Shown: in pieces, positions 11,736-22,521 of the stretch
How positions within the stretch are numbered: the stretch's first letter is position 1
How the letters are laid out: each line of letters starts with the position of its first letter
NCBI RefSeq assembly: GCF_000512565.2
Contig: NC_089305.1
Span: 992,001 to 1,056,000 of the forward strand
Direction: 5' to 3'
DNA from: Kwoniella dejecticola CBS 10117
Lineage: Eukaryota > Basidiomycota > Tremellomycetes > Tremellales > Cryptococcaceae
Length of the DNA: 64,000 bases
Position numbers and translations under genes: made by a program
The notes under the pieces: generated by a model
The model's database searches: none
Told to the model about the DNA's origin: nothing
The model's input: the letters and a program-made list of their open reading frames with translations, nothing else

Positions 11736-14597
11736 ATGGCGTATCAAGCTTATCCGCCATATCAACAACAACCTCCTCAACAAGGAGGAACCGGACCATA
11801 CTATCCACCACCTCCTGGGCAGATCCATGGTCATATACCTCCTGGTCCTCCTCATGATCCGTTCCGAGCTTATTATGCAGATCGGTTGAGACAACTTACG
11901 TTCAACTCACGTCCTATCATCCAGGACCTTTCGATGATGGCGGGGGCTCAACGCGATCAGAACAATTGGGAAGGAATGAATACGGTCGTTCAAGAGATCG
12001 AGGAGGCTACATTACGGGTAGGTCTCAGCCGATATACATCCGCCTAGAAGGGAGAAGGGGAGCCCGAATGGATTACCTTTTCTTCTTGCGTGTGGGCGGA
12101 GTGATCAAGATATAGTTTGATTGCATCAGCCTCCATCGAGATGCATCTGGCGTATCACATCATGTGTTGCGATGCGCCGATTCGATACAATGCAATTTCG
12201 CTTTTCCCTGATCCGACCATAATACGGCATAAAATAGACACTGATCTGTTTTGACTGCTCCCATTTCTCTTTCTTAGGCATTACCAACACAGAAACTACC
12301 CTTGTTATATCTTATCGATTCGATCTCCAAAAACATTGGTCCACCATATACGACTCACCTCCTACCGCCCATCATACCTCGATTGTACTTGCGGACGTAT
12401 CGAGAGGTGGATGGAGTGACCAAAGCGAAAATGGAGGAGATGATCAACCTCTGGAGATCCGGTGGTCCAGGACGAACCGAGCTATATCCTGGTGGCGTGA
12501 GAGAACAGATCGAGAGAGATATCTTTGGTTCTTCCTTTAACACCCCTAGTAATGTCATCGGCAGTGGTCTACCTTCACCTGCTTTTCCGACATTACAACA
12601 GGTGAAGCAGACCGTACAAAATGCATTAGATAAGAAACAGCGAGAGGCAGCTTCGAAAGCTTGGGATCTACCTACGGGACAACAAGTCAATGCTCTTACA
12701 GGTATATTGAATTTACTCAATTCTACCAATGTCTCACCCCAAGAATTGGCTCAGATAATGGATCAAGTCAAATCGATTGGATCGACCTCACAACCTCCCC
12801 CAGGTCCACCGCTACGTCAACCTCAACAACCTGTATTCAGCCCACAACCACCACTTTCGAACCTCGGAACACCGAATTGGAATCAACCTGCTCCTGCCGC
12901 CATGGTACCAAACTCTTTACCGCCTTTCCCACCCTCGCACGCTAACATCCGACAACCCACCCCTCAACAGATACCCGTTACGGGCAGACCAACGTTCGTA
13001 CCTACCCCACCACAAGCAAGCCTGAGTACCCCTATACCAGGATCTACCACCCCGATCCCTGCGCCCGCGCTGCCGATCCCAGCTTTGGCGAGCTTACCCA
13101 TCGACGTCAGCAAGATTTTGAACAGCTTGAACAAGTCAGGCGTAGTCAGTCAAAATAGGACACCTGAGCCTGAATCTCAAGCCCAAGCATCTGTGCAGAT
13201 TGAAGGGGAGAGATCACCTTTGGAAGCGTATGAAGATGCCATAATCAACAAGAACATCACGTTGCGAAACATCGATCTTAATTCGTAAGTTCCGTTAAAT
13301 TTTTCCTGGGCATTTCATGATCATGCAACACGCCTGCATGCGGGCTTGGATCTTGACCTGAAAATGACATTTCAGGAAGTAAGACTAATCTAATCCCTCC
13401 ATTTGGGTTCTTTGCAGCCCGAATAAATTGTCGCTTGAACACCTACCTCACCGATGTAAACAGTGTGGCATGCGATTCGCCTCGGACGGACCGCATTTCC
13501 AAGCGCATATGGATTGGCATTTCCGAAGGAACAGGAAAGAACGGGAATCCGCCGGTCGTGGAGCTCATCGAAGATGGTTACCTCGCAGCGAGGTGTGTCT
13601 TCTCACTGTTTTCACTATCACTGATGTGGTGAATGGAATGAAGCTGACACGCTCAACGATGATGGTAGGAATGGATCAAAGATACGTACTCATCGAATGC
13701 CGAAGCTGGACCTTCCAACCCATCCACCAACCTGACAAATTCACCTGGCAAGACCGCTAGTGGAGGAACGATCTCAGCAGAGAGGTTGAATCAACTGAGA
13801 GCGAAATGGGTTAAAGTGCCTCAGGATACGAAGAAAGCGGCCTCGGTCTGTCCGGTCTGTAAAGAGGCATTTGTGAAAGAGTGGTCGGAGGATGAAGAGG
13901 AATGGATATGGAAGAACGCTTTGAATATCAATGGTACTGTGAGTCCTCTTTTTGAGTGTGGTCGGTCCCATTCCAGCTTGTACCCGTGAATGTGATATGG
14001 GTGGCTGATAGAACAGATGGATTCATGCAGTATTACCATGCGACGTGTCGAGCGGAACAGCTTTCGGCTATGCGACGATTGAAAGGCTCAGACCCGAATA
14101 AAAGGTCTACTTCTGGAAGTCCGAGATTGACGACCACGCCGCAACCCCCCGATCTCACTCAAAGTGCAAGCGCAGCTTCGGCTTCAGTGCAGGTCAAGAA
14201 TGAGACGCTGGAAGTACCTTCCGTCAGTGGATCGGGATCGCCACAGAGTCAGAAACGAAAAGCCGACGAAGAAAGCGCGGATAATGGAGAAAAGGCAGAA
14301 GAGGGGTTGGAAGCGAAGAGGGTCAAAGTGGAGTCGGGGAGCGAGCCTCAAGATAGCACGGTCAATGATGTTGGTGATAATGGAGTTGGTGCTAGTGGAT
14401 CAGCTGAAACGGGGGCGGAGGACCCCTCGATACCGAAGATCAAGGAAGAAACGATGGGGGAACAGCCGGTGGCTGATGATCAAGCGTCGAGTGCAGTATT
14501 GGACCCCGAAGCACAATCAGAGACGATCTTATCTGATGAACAAGCTCAGGCGAGTGCCGTGAGCGGGGTGAAAGCGGAGGAAGAGGAAGCTGTTTGA
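11736..14597 (+). CDS. PCF11: Pcf11, pre-mRNA cleavage and polyadenylation factor
   Basis: Nuclear subunit of cleavage factor IA. It binds the phosphorylated RNA polymerase II C-terminal domain and couples 3'-end cleavage to termination. Exons 11736-12017, 12278-13284, 13418-13592, 13669-13938 and 14031-14597 give 766 aa. The N-terminal CTD-interacting domain is split by a 260-nt intron; its core LYLIDSISKNIGPPY lies near residue 102. A long Pro/Gln-rich linker follows. Downstream are a first zinc-finger-like motif (CKQCGMRF...HMDWHF) and a second one beginning CPVCKEAF and closing with YYHATC after the conserved WIWKNALNINGT, the usual Pcf11 C-terminal pair that brackets the Clp1-binding region. 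The Glu/Ala-rich tail is lineage-specific. The first intron is long for this window and could hide an alternative exon; otherwise all phases agree. Confidence 0.95.
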
Positions 14598-14999
14598 GGG
14601 GTATCTGAATTTTCGCATCTAATCTCGTTTAGCATCCTACTACCTAGCATACATATTTTTGAATGTCCCGTTTTCGTGATCTCTTATGTATCATTGACAC
14701 AAGGGTCTACGAATCGAGCGGTATGCATCATGATATAGCCTGAACATGCAGGTCGAATTGACCCTGCCAAACCCAGTCAATCAAGCGCGCCACTGTGGTG
14801 GACAGTTCCGCCGCCGGAGACCGATTGAGTTTAGTTCATCGTCACCGTCACTTCTGTCACCTTGATTTCCTTTCATCCAATCTCATTTCATCGTATCGTC
14901 ACTCGACTTCCCGTCTATCCCACCCACTGAGCCTGCATCGCACTTTGTCCGATACCCCAGTCTCCAGTCTGTGCTGAGGAAGTGTAAAAATCCGGCAAA
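14598..14999. promoter_or_regulatory. intergenic region upstream of the Vps3844 gene
   Basis: This 402-nt gap holds the 3' region of PCF11 and the promoter/leader of the next gene. The last 150 nt are T/C-rich, typical of leaders in this window. No other feature was seen. Confidence 0.4.
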
Positions 15000-16781
15000 A
15001 TGCGACTCGCCAACCTATGTCTGGGTGGTATCGCTTCCCTTCTCCCAACTTTGAGCTTCGCCCACGCCAAATCGCAATCACAAGCTCAAGAACCCCTTCA
15101 AATCTATTTATATCCTACACCGACAACTTCGTCCTTGCATCAACCAAAGGAAGCTCCGACATTGACTTCTTCCCAAGCTAAAGCTGTACTATCTCATCAT
15201 CTGGGCGAACAGTTGAATGACTTCGACGAGATACCCAATGACGAGTCGATGTGGTCTCATCTTATGAATCTGTGGGACGATAGTCTGGAAGGGAAGGCTA
15301 AGGTGGTGATTATTGATGGAGGTGTATCATCACAAGGTATTTCTGGGTTTATTATCGTTACTGCTGTTCCTTCGATACTTCAGTGCTTTTACGCTGTCAA
15401 CTCGCTTGACTTGCATCCTTCTCACACAAGCACGTTCACTACAATCGATTGGGATGGGTTGAAAACAATTCAGTTGCTGATGATTCGACTGCATTTCCTC
15501 CTGATGGCGGGCTTTAATGCACCCTGATAGACGTTCTTCCGACTACTTTACCCCAAGAACCAGCTTTCTACCTGGCAGACGATATCTACACGAACAATCT
15601 ACTTTCGCCTTACTTGCAACAGGCCAAATCCTTTCTGGACAGTATAATGGATGAACTGCCGGAAGTGGTCAAGGGATTCAAGGATGTCTTTGAAATGGCA
15701 GGAACGAGTAAGTCCCTCGCACTATCTGCAGTACTTGCATGTAATCAATACCTCTGGGGTCTAAGACCCACCGGCATAAGCTCGCGTCGCGGTCCACATT
15801 ACTGTGTGACGTACTGCGGACGATCACCATATCTGAGTTGAGGTCACTTGCTGATTCTACATATTGATATTCGCAGAAGCAGCCTCGATCCTGGGACAAG
15901 AGTTATCTTCCCTTACAGCGTTGGCCGATGCGGTTCCATGGTTGAAACAGGATCATTACCCTTGGGAAGCTATCACTATCTCAGGCTTGAAGGACGTGCC
16001 CAAGGGCGAAGAGGTTTGGGAAAATGGTCGATTGGGTGTCAAAGCTGGCCTTGAGAGCGTAAGTCAGAGCTTCTCGTGCTATTATCCTCCCCATGTGCCG
16101 TGCCGCCCTCCTGCTGTGTAGCAAGCATAATCGTCTCTGTCTGTGTTGCAGCCTTTAAATAGGGTATAACGTGCACACTCATATACAGATACAATCACAC
16201 ATATCTGCCATGACATATTATGCGTCTTTCGATCAAGAGGTATGGCGCTGACCAGGATACATCATACAGATGACACAACCAGATTCCCCTCCCTTATTAC
16301 TCATCATTCGCCCATCTTCTGCCCAGAGATATCTCACCTCAAGAGCATTACCCCCAACACTCCAATCGCGAGCCAACTCCTCTGAATTGGCGGACGCGTG
16401 TTATACCTCCAACGAAACTTGTTCCGAATCAACGGAATGTAACGGACGAGGAGTCTGTGCGTTAAAGGCCAAGAATGAGAAGGGTGAATGCTGGGGATGT
16501 AAATGCCGAAGTGGATATGCTGGAGTCGAATGTCAAAAGGACGATTATTCTACGTAAGTTGTTGAAAGCCCAATACAAGTATGGACCCGACGACTAGAAA
16601 TATCAAGGCTGACAATTTCTTTCAATTCTTGATCAGCCCATTCATCATTCTGATTTTCTCAAGTGTGTTGCTTGTCGCTGTAGCTGTAGGCTCCATTGGG
16701 CTTTTATACACTGTCGGGGAAACTAAATTGCCTTCTACTTTGACACTTGCTGTCGGCGGTGGAGCTATGAAGAGGGATTAG
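15000..16781 (+). CDS. Vps3844-domain (DUF3844) type I membrane protein
   Basis: Likely a single-pass protein of the secretory/vacuolar route; the family is linked to vacuolar sorting but its biochemistry is poorly known. Exons 15000-15336, 15531-15707, 15877-16058, 16270-16553 and 16637-16781 give 374 aa. An N-terminal signal peptide (MRLANLCLGGIASLL...FAHA) is followed by a lumenal region. Near residues 260-330 lies a Cys-rich EGF-like block (CTSNE-type start, then CNGRGVC, CWGCKC, GYAGVEC) followed by QKDDYST and a hydrophobic helix (LIFSSVLLVAVAVGSIGLL). That order is the family hallmark. The last acceptor was placed at 16636 because a CTGAC branch site and T-rich tract precede it; the alternative at 16598 would add about a dozen residues before the helix. 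The third and fourth introns are about 170-210 nt. Confidence 0.85.
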
Positions 16782-17374
16782 AGAGCAGCAATGCGTGGAC
16801 TTCGACATAATGAAGGGAGAAGAGCGAAGCGATTGAGGTCTGGTTCCTACTTTAGAGTGAACGATATACATCTTTGCGTTTCGAATAATCATATGCAGAT
16901 TTCGATTCATATTGGATCTGTCTCTCAGCCTGTCATACATTCATCTGCATACCAATACAACGTAAATCATAAGAAGATGATTGTTCTCCCCAACGATATT
17001 GGGGTGATCCATGTCCAGTTTAGATGAGAACAGGCAGCCTCATCATTATTACAATACTGGCATTTGCTCATTTCCTGCTTCAACCTTGAAGTAACCTATT
17101 TCTTCCCGTCCTGAATGCCTCATCTCCCCTCCCGTTCTGCACCCCTCACTCCCCCTCTCGCCCCCTCACACCCCTCACACCCCTTCTCGCATGATCTATC
17201 ACCCTTTCTGCATCCCTCACTCCCCCTCTCGTCCCTGCTCGCCCCTTCTCGCCCCCTCGCCCCCAATCCCGTCTCACCCTTTTTCGCCTCATCGTAATCT
17301 GTCTCAGCTTCGTCTGTTCTTAGAGATGGCCTCGCGCATCGTGCACCGTGATGAGCGGCTTGATCGGCTTTTAT
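16782..17374. other. intergenic region containing a pyrimidine tract
   Basis: This region lies between the convergent 3' ends of the Vps3844 gene and MZT1. Apart from the pyrimidine-rich tract listed separately, nothing was recognised. Confidence 0.4.
17115..17300 (+). repeat. C/T-rich tract with a 26-nt direct repeat
   Basis: About 185 nt are almost entirely C and T on this strand, built from variants of CCCCTC and CTCG. A 26-nt unit (17135-17160) recurs at 17206-17231 with one mismatch, which points to local duplication. It lies in the 3' flank of both neighbouring genes. Confidence 0.8.
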
Positions 17375-17914
17375 CTACTCTGAACGTTGAGCTTTCAATA
17401 TCTCGTTCTCTCGCCTCAATTCTTTGATGACGGCCTATAAAATCTATTGTCAGTCACCTACACAGATACAGGCTACGAACAACATCATCTTATCCCGGTG
17501 TAGAATACGAGAACCGCTTCATTGGACAATGAGTGAGGGAAATGAGGGGAATTAGACTCACAGCCAGGGTATCAGGATTAGCGCCTTGTTCAATCATTCC
17601 TACGCATATCGACAACGTGTTCTTATCCAGGCCTACAGGTAATCCGACAGGAAATTTAGGTCAGTTTTCAACATCCCAATCTGCCACTTCCGCAATGATG
17701 CGTGAGTGCTTCAATAGTGTAAGAGACAGTGGACTCACCAGTTTGAAGTAATTGAGATAGGTCATGCAAAGCTGTAGGCGTTCCGAAGGGGCTCAGCATT
17801 AGGTTGATCTACGCCTATTCAGGTTATGATGATTGCAAACACAGGAGACTCACAATCTATAGTCTCTCTCGCATTTTGCAGTCGTGCTTCATCCCATGCT
17901 GCTGCTGACGACAT
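17375..17914 (-). CDS. MZT1: Mozart1, mitotic-spindle organizing protein 1
   Basis: Small obligate partner of the gamma-tubulin complex that binds the N-terminal region of GCP proteins and recruits or activates the complex at spindle pole bodies. Four exons read on the minus strand: 17914-17854, 17771-17739, 17632-17562 and 17434-17375. They join in phases 1, 1 and 0 to give 74 aa, the normal size for the family. The core is diagnostic: LQNARETIDSLHDLSQLLQT, then GLDKNTLSICVGMIEQGANP and DTLAAVIKELRRENEILK, with the near-invariant GANP turn. The gene is invisible to single-frame ORF scans because no exon exceeds 24 codons. All donors are GTGAGT. It is convergent with the Vps3844 gene and divergent from the RNase T2-like gene, about 300 bp away. 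Confidence 0.94.
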
Positions 17915-18210
17915 CTTGATCGCCTCGACTGGACTCGTAGCTCAGCATGCGTGAGCTGGGGATAGGGTTGTAGGTCTCAGACATGCTTGATCTGCGTAAC
18001 TTAGCTTGGACTTTTGTAAACACGTCGAAGCATGTAGCGGTGATCGCCGTCGTACATCTGCGCGTCACGTCCCGAACCTATTTAATGACGATGACACCCA
18101 CTTTCACTTCCCACGTCCACCTAGAGTAGCGAAGACCGAGATAGGTCACAATTCAAGTAATCAGACTCAAGAGCAGTATAAAGCAAAGAAAGCAACATTT
18201 AGATCTCAAC

Positions 18211-19787
18211 ATGCATCAGAGCCGATCACCAATACGAATCATCCCATCCTTATTGCTTCTTCCGACTATATGGGGTGTTGCAATAGCTCAAGAGATCTCA
18301 TGTTCGACAGCCAATACCAGACCCGACCCTTGTTCTATCCCTTCTCCGGGAGGGCTGTTCGTTTTTAGACAGAGGTTCGAACCTGATGTCGGTAGTGATT
18401 CGGGATCGTGGGGCATAGATGGGCTAGAAGTATTAGAGTGCGTCTAGTCGGAATAAGTGATCGTTCGAATATTTTTGACTGATTGATCCTTTGGTGGGAA
18501 TAGCTGTGCGACGCAACAACCGCAAGACAGGATCTCGTACGGTCCGACATACACGCACGAAGAGATCGGCTCGTACTGTGCGAAATCGCCTTTGTTTGGA
18601 GGGGAAAAGGGATATAATGATGCTGAGAAGGAATGGGCGCAGAGTGAGGTCGGAGAAGGTGTGGAAGAAGTATGGGAAAGGACGGTATGTCGATTGATGT
18701 CATCTCGTCTTGCTTCCTGGGTTGAGGGAAACACAGCTCTTCCTGACGTGTGAGGATATGCGGCTCATACATGGAGTGAAATTCAGTGGAACACAGCAGG
18801 AAGATTCATATCTACGTTCGACTACAAATGCCTAACCAAGCCCCAAGCGGGTGTGGGGGTAGCGGAGTTTTTCACTGTTCTAAGTAAATTACAGAGGACG
18901 TTTACGACTGCTCGACTCCTGTCGGACGCGGATGTGAGTCTGAGTCATCTTTGCAGGAGATGATCCTTTTCCCAAAGTGCTATTGATACCTACATGACCT
19001 TTTCAATTCCGATATGGAGACAGGCACAGCTCTCGCCAGTCTGATTCCATGATTATGGCCTGCTGATAGCTGATTCCTGATCGCTGATCATCGGATCCAG
19101 ATAACGCCTTCGGACGATACGACCTATTCGTTACGAGAATTGACTGAAGCACTGTCGACGGGTGATTACAAGCCTATAGTAGGTTCGCAATCCGTCATAT
19201 CGCAGCTCTGAACCACAGATCCTACCATGCAAAGAGGAGAGCACGCAATCCAGCGTCTGTACTATCGTCAGCATGCTTACGGTATGACTATCGATTAGGT
19301 GCAATGCGACAATACAACTTTATCATCTGTGTCGTGGCCTTTGAATGTCAAAGGCAAATTCGATTCTGGGTCGTTCGAGGCTGCCAGCAATTACGAGAAA
19401 AAGTCGAATTGCCCTTCGGAGGGGATCATGCGAGTTTTATTTAGACTAATCATTTTGATACGCTCACTCCATACTCACATTTGATCAAATGAGATCTGTA
19501 CGATTGCGCGAACGCTGATGTTCCGCTTGCTTCACTTCAGATACCCGCCATCAACAACACTTGCACCGACTAAGAAGAACGACGATGATGAAGAATGGAA
19601 ACATCTCAGAAGACCGCCCCCTCGCCCGATCACGCTGTCGCATGACGAGTCGAGGATGTATTATCGCAAGGAAGCTGCTAAGGAGGATCCGGTCGTCAAG
19701 TTGGGTCTGAGGAAAGAGCACGACGAAGAGAGGGATGAGTGGAAAGAGGAACGAGCGGGAAAGCAGTATTGGAGGGATGAGCTATAG
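18211..19787 (+). CDS. RNase T2-family protein lacking the catalytic residues
   Basis: Exons 18211-18437, 18504-18684, 18787-18933, 19101-19178, 19299-19429 and 19541-19787 give 336 aa. A signal peptide (residues 1-26) precedes ISCSTAN...PSPGG, the usual T2 N-terminus with its cysteines. Overall fold landmarks match: FRQRFEPDVG, SDSGSW, the CAS I position, the CAS II position, TDITPS-type loop, C-NCP and IIYPP. In CAS I the expected IHGLW reads WGIDGLE (residues 67-73), so the catalytic His is Asp70. In CAS II the expected HEWNKHGTC block reads WERTWNTAGRF (133-143), so both His, Glu, Lys and the Cys are lost. It is therefore predicted to be inactive as an RNase. The tail is charged and ends WRDEL, matching the ER-retrieval consensus. 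The 19430 intron appears to be GC-AG. Expected place is the ER lumen; binding partner or ligand is unknown. Confidence 0.88.
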
Positions 19788-20153
19788 GTCAGGTTCGATA
19801 CTTTTCGATATCAGAACCAGGATTAGAATTGGGACCTGAATCAAGAATAGAACAAGCAACATTCGATCAAGGAAAGACTTCTGTACATGAATATGATGGA
19901 AGCTGGATATCGGTCAAAGGAGTGACAAGGTACGGTCGGTAAATGGATGGTCACAATCCAACACAGCACAATCCGATGCGATGCGAGACATCAAAAGAAA
20001 TTTGCTTGAGTCTATGCATTGTCAAATATAACATAGCAGGATATTCACTCATACGACGACCATCCTGAGAGACACTTTGAGTCGATCATCCGGGTGAATG
20101 CCCCTACGCGACAACTTGCCAGCCGGGGTGCGGAAGTAGAAAGACAAGCTGAT
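19788..20153. other. short convergent intergenic region
   Basis: These 366 nt separate the 3' ends of the RNase T2-like gene and the minus-strand SDR. The composition is AT-rich and presumably holds both 3' UTRs; no other feature was seen. Confidence 0.4.
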
Positions 20154-21740
20154 CTAAGAAAGCCAATCTCCGCCCTACGATGTTCAGAACACGCCTTAGC
20201 TGAGTCGAGACGGGGTTATCATCCATACGAATGAACTGGTACTCACAGTCACTTGCATAGCTTGACCAGTAACGAAAGAAGAGTCTTTCCCAGCTAAGAA
20301 TCTGTATACCCGCATGGCATATCCGCATCAGCAATGTACATGACTCTTCCATCCTCTGATGAAGAAAGTTACTATTTTAACTTACGAGACCATAGCTGCT
20401 ATATCTTCCGGTGTAGCATTTCGACCTAAGGGATTAAGACTTGCTCTCTAGACGATTCAACATTAGGTACATCAGTGTGGATCACATCAGGCAGAAAAGT
20501 GGTATTGTAGGCGGTCGAGGAAGGAGCCCAATTGATCCGTCTTCAACTTGACTTGACTTGACGTGACCAGACTCGACCAGACTAGACTAGACTAGACTTG
20601 ATATAGCCCACTCACCTTCTCGGTATACTCGCCTTTCTGAGTCCCTTTCAAAGAAGAAATCTCGTCGTCGATCTTGGCCCACATCTCAGTCTCCACGACG
20701 GTCGGACAATAGACATTGGCTGTGATTCCGTATTTACCAAGCTCGACGGCGGCGCCTTGGTTGATGGCTCGTACGGCGAATTTGCTAAACCCGTCATTTT
20801 ATTGCATATCCAAATCAGCATGTCACTGTGGTCTTGGTGTCATTTCGAGAAATACATCAAATGTTATGAATGGACCTGGGGTGAAAGTTGGATGGACTTA
20901 CGAGGCACAATATGCGGACATGTTGGCACCTGTGCGTAGCTAGTGGAGTCAAATTGGAATCTAGTGTCAGTGAGGGCAGGCCGTTCATCTAGGGCAGATA
21001 TCTGTGCAGGTGGTATAAGTGGAAAGGGGATTGAACAGAACTTACACCAGACATGGAGCATGCACCTGGAATATCAAGCCATGGTATGATCAGCTTGGTT
21101 TGATGGTCTTGTACTTGACGAGGTGGGAGGGGAGGCGGAGGCGATCGGGTGGGGAGGGAGAGGGGAGGGGAGAGGAGGGGTCCTGTCCTTGTACTCACCT
21201 ATCAGACGTCCTCCTTCGCCTTGCTGAATCATCTGCTTGGCTGCAGCTTGATAACACAGAAACACTCCTCTGACATTGACTTGATACACCTTGTCTAGGG
21301 TGTCTGTCGATAACTCCAAGAAAGGCGTGACAGGCGCTATACCGGCATTGGCAACCATGACTAGAGGCATGTTCACATAATCACTATTAGCCTTGCTACT
21401 CCGGTCATACCTCTACGATGGCGTTCCAGGACATCATTGGATGAAAGATTCAGGATCACGTACCGTCCACCCGACCTAACGTCTGCACGGTCTTATCTAC
21501 CATCGCATACACCTCTTTCTCAATGCTCACATCCACATGAACAGCTACTACGCTCGTACTATGACCTTTCGAGGTTATCTCCTGTGTGACCTCTTCGAGC
21601 AGCTTGGAGGAGGATGGGAGGTCTACTAAGCAGATATTGTACCCGTCTTCGGCTAGTCGAAACGCGATAGCCCGACCGATACCCTGTGCGGACCCGGTGA
21701 CGATGGCGACCTTCTTGACCGGGGTAGTTGCGGATATCAT
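20154..21740 (-). CDS. short-chain dehydrogenase, diacetyl/acetoin-reductase-like
   Basis: Cytosolic NAD(P)-dependent oxidoreductase of the classical SDR family, 263 aa, from eight exons: 21740-21464, 21360-21199, 21065-21048, 20929-20902, 20784-20616, 20447-20386, 20301-20247 and 20174-20154. The nucleotide-binding motif is TGSAQGIG (residues 15-22), followed by VANAGIAP for the NNAG position. The active-site motif is YCASK, assembled from exons 4 and 5, followed by NVYCPTVVETEMW and PLGRNATPEDIA as in bacterial-type diacetyl reductases. Exons 3 (18 nt) and 4 (28 nt) are micro-exons and exon 8 is only 21 nt, so automated models will probably miss them. The usual C-terminal DGG has become GGD. 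The gene is divergent from a Zn2Cys6 regulator 780 bp away. The reductase subfamily is suggested by similarity only. Confidence 0.86.
20545..20600. repeat. pentanucleotide repeat inside an SDR intron
   Basis: Imperfect ACTTG units followed by perfect ACTAG units form a short tandem repeat in the fifth intron of the minus-strand SDR gene. It is likely variable in length between strains. Confidence 0.8.
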
Positions 21741-22521
21741 GCTGCTGGGAGATGAACGAAGAGTTGTATTGGGCTATTGGGCTGAAGAGATGGAAGGAGT
21801 CGATGAACAGATATTCAGATACCTGGTCGGGTGTTGGTCTCAATTGCACCTTGAGCAATATGATACTTGCACCCGGTTGTCCTTCTACAAGGTAATAAAT
21901 GATGAATAGGATGATTTGGACTATGGCGCTCAAATCCGAAATGACCTATCCGGCAAAGCCGTTGATTCCCAAGTATGCAGAGATGGCAGGCGTGTGCGCG
22001 ACAATTGATCAGCTTATCAAAGTATGGACAAACCATGCATGATGGTACCTCGTATTCTAATCTTTTCAGTAGCAACGCTGCTTCTCTGTGAATATGCCAA
22101 GTGGAGATAGTGGATCATTTATCTGTTGATGGAGGTGACTATCCGTTATAGACTCCGCGGCCACGCGCCACCTAAAGGATGTTGAGTGTGCGAGTGTGAA
22201 TGTTACCCTGAGTGATCCTCCACCCAGCAGGCATTCCTTTTCTTCGGTCTGCTGTGAATCTTCGGCATCTCCATCACTCCTGCTTATCGCACACGCACTT
22301 TAGATGATTGAGTCAACATATACCGTTCTATACATGCCAGCTCACTGAGGCATAAGAGTCCGTCCTGCCCTCAAGCCTGCATCAGGCTCATAACATTGCA
22401 AGACCGACTTTTCACCGCCTCCGACAGGTAAATGACATCAAGATATACCGCTTTACACAGCGCGCTCATTATCGGCCTTTCGGACTGAATTCTCGCAGGA
22501 TACCAATCATTTGAGCCAGGA
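21741..22521. promoter_or_regulatory. shared promoter region, SDR (-) and Zn2Cys6 regulator (+)
   Basis: This 781-nt divergent intergenic region must hold both promoters. I see no convincing coding exon. Open frames on the minus strand overlap the 5' leader of the SDR and have no family motif. Confidence 0.45.

Noticed and set aside
12355..12729. 124-codon minus-strand open frame opposite PCF11
   Set aside because: Antisense shadow of the CTD-interacting domain region.
18735..18786. Extra exon beginning at CTCTTCCTGACG in the RNase T2-like gene
   Set aside because: It leads to a stop within about 30 codons or breaks the alignment; splicing directly to 18787 lines up residue by residue with the CAS II region.
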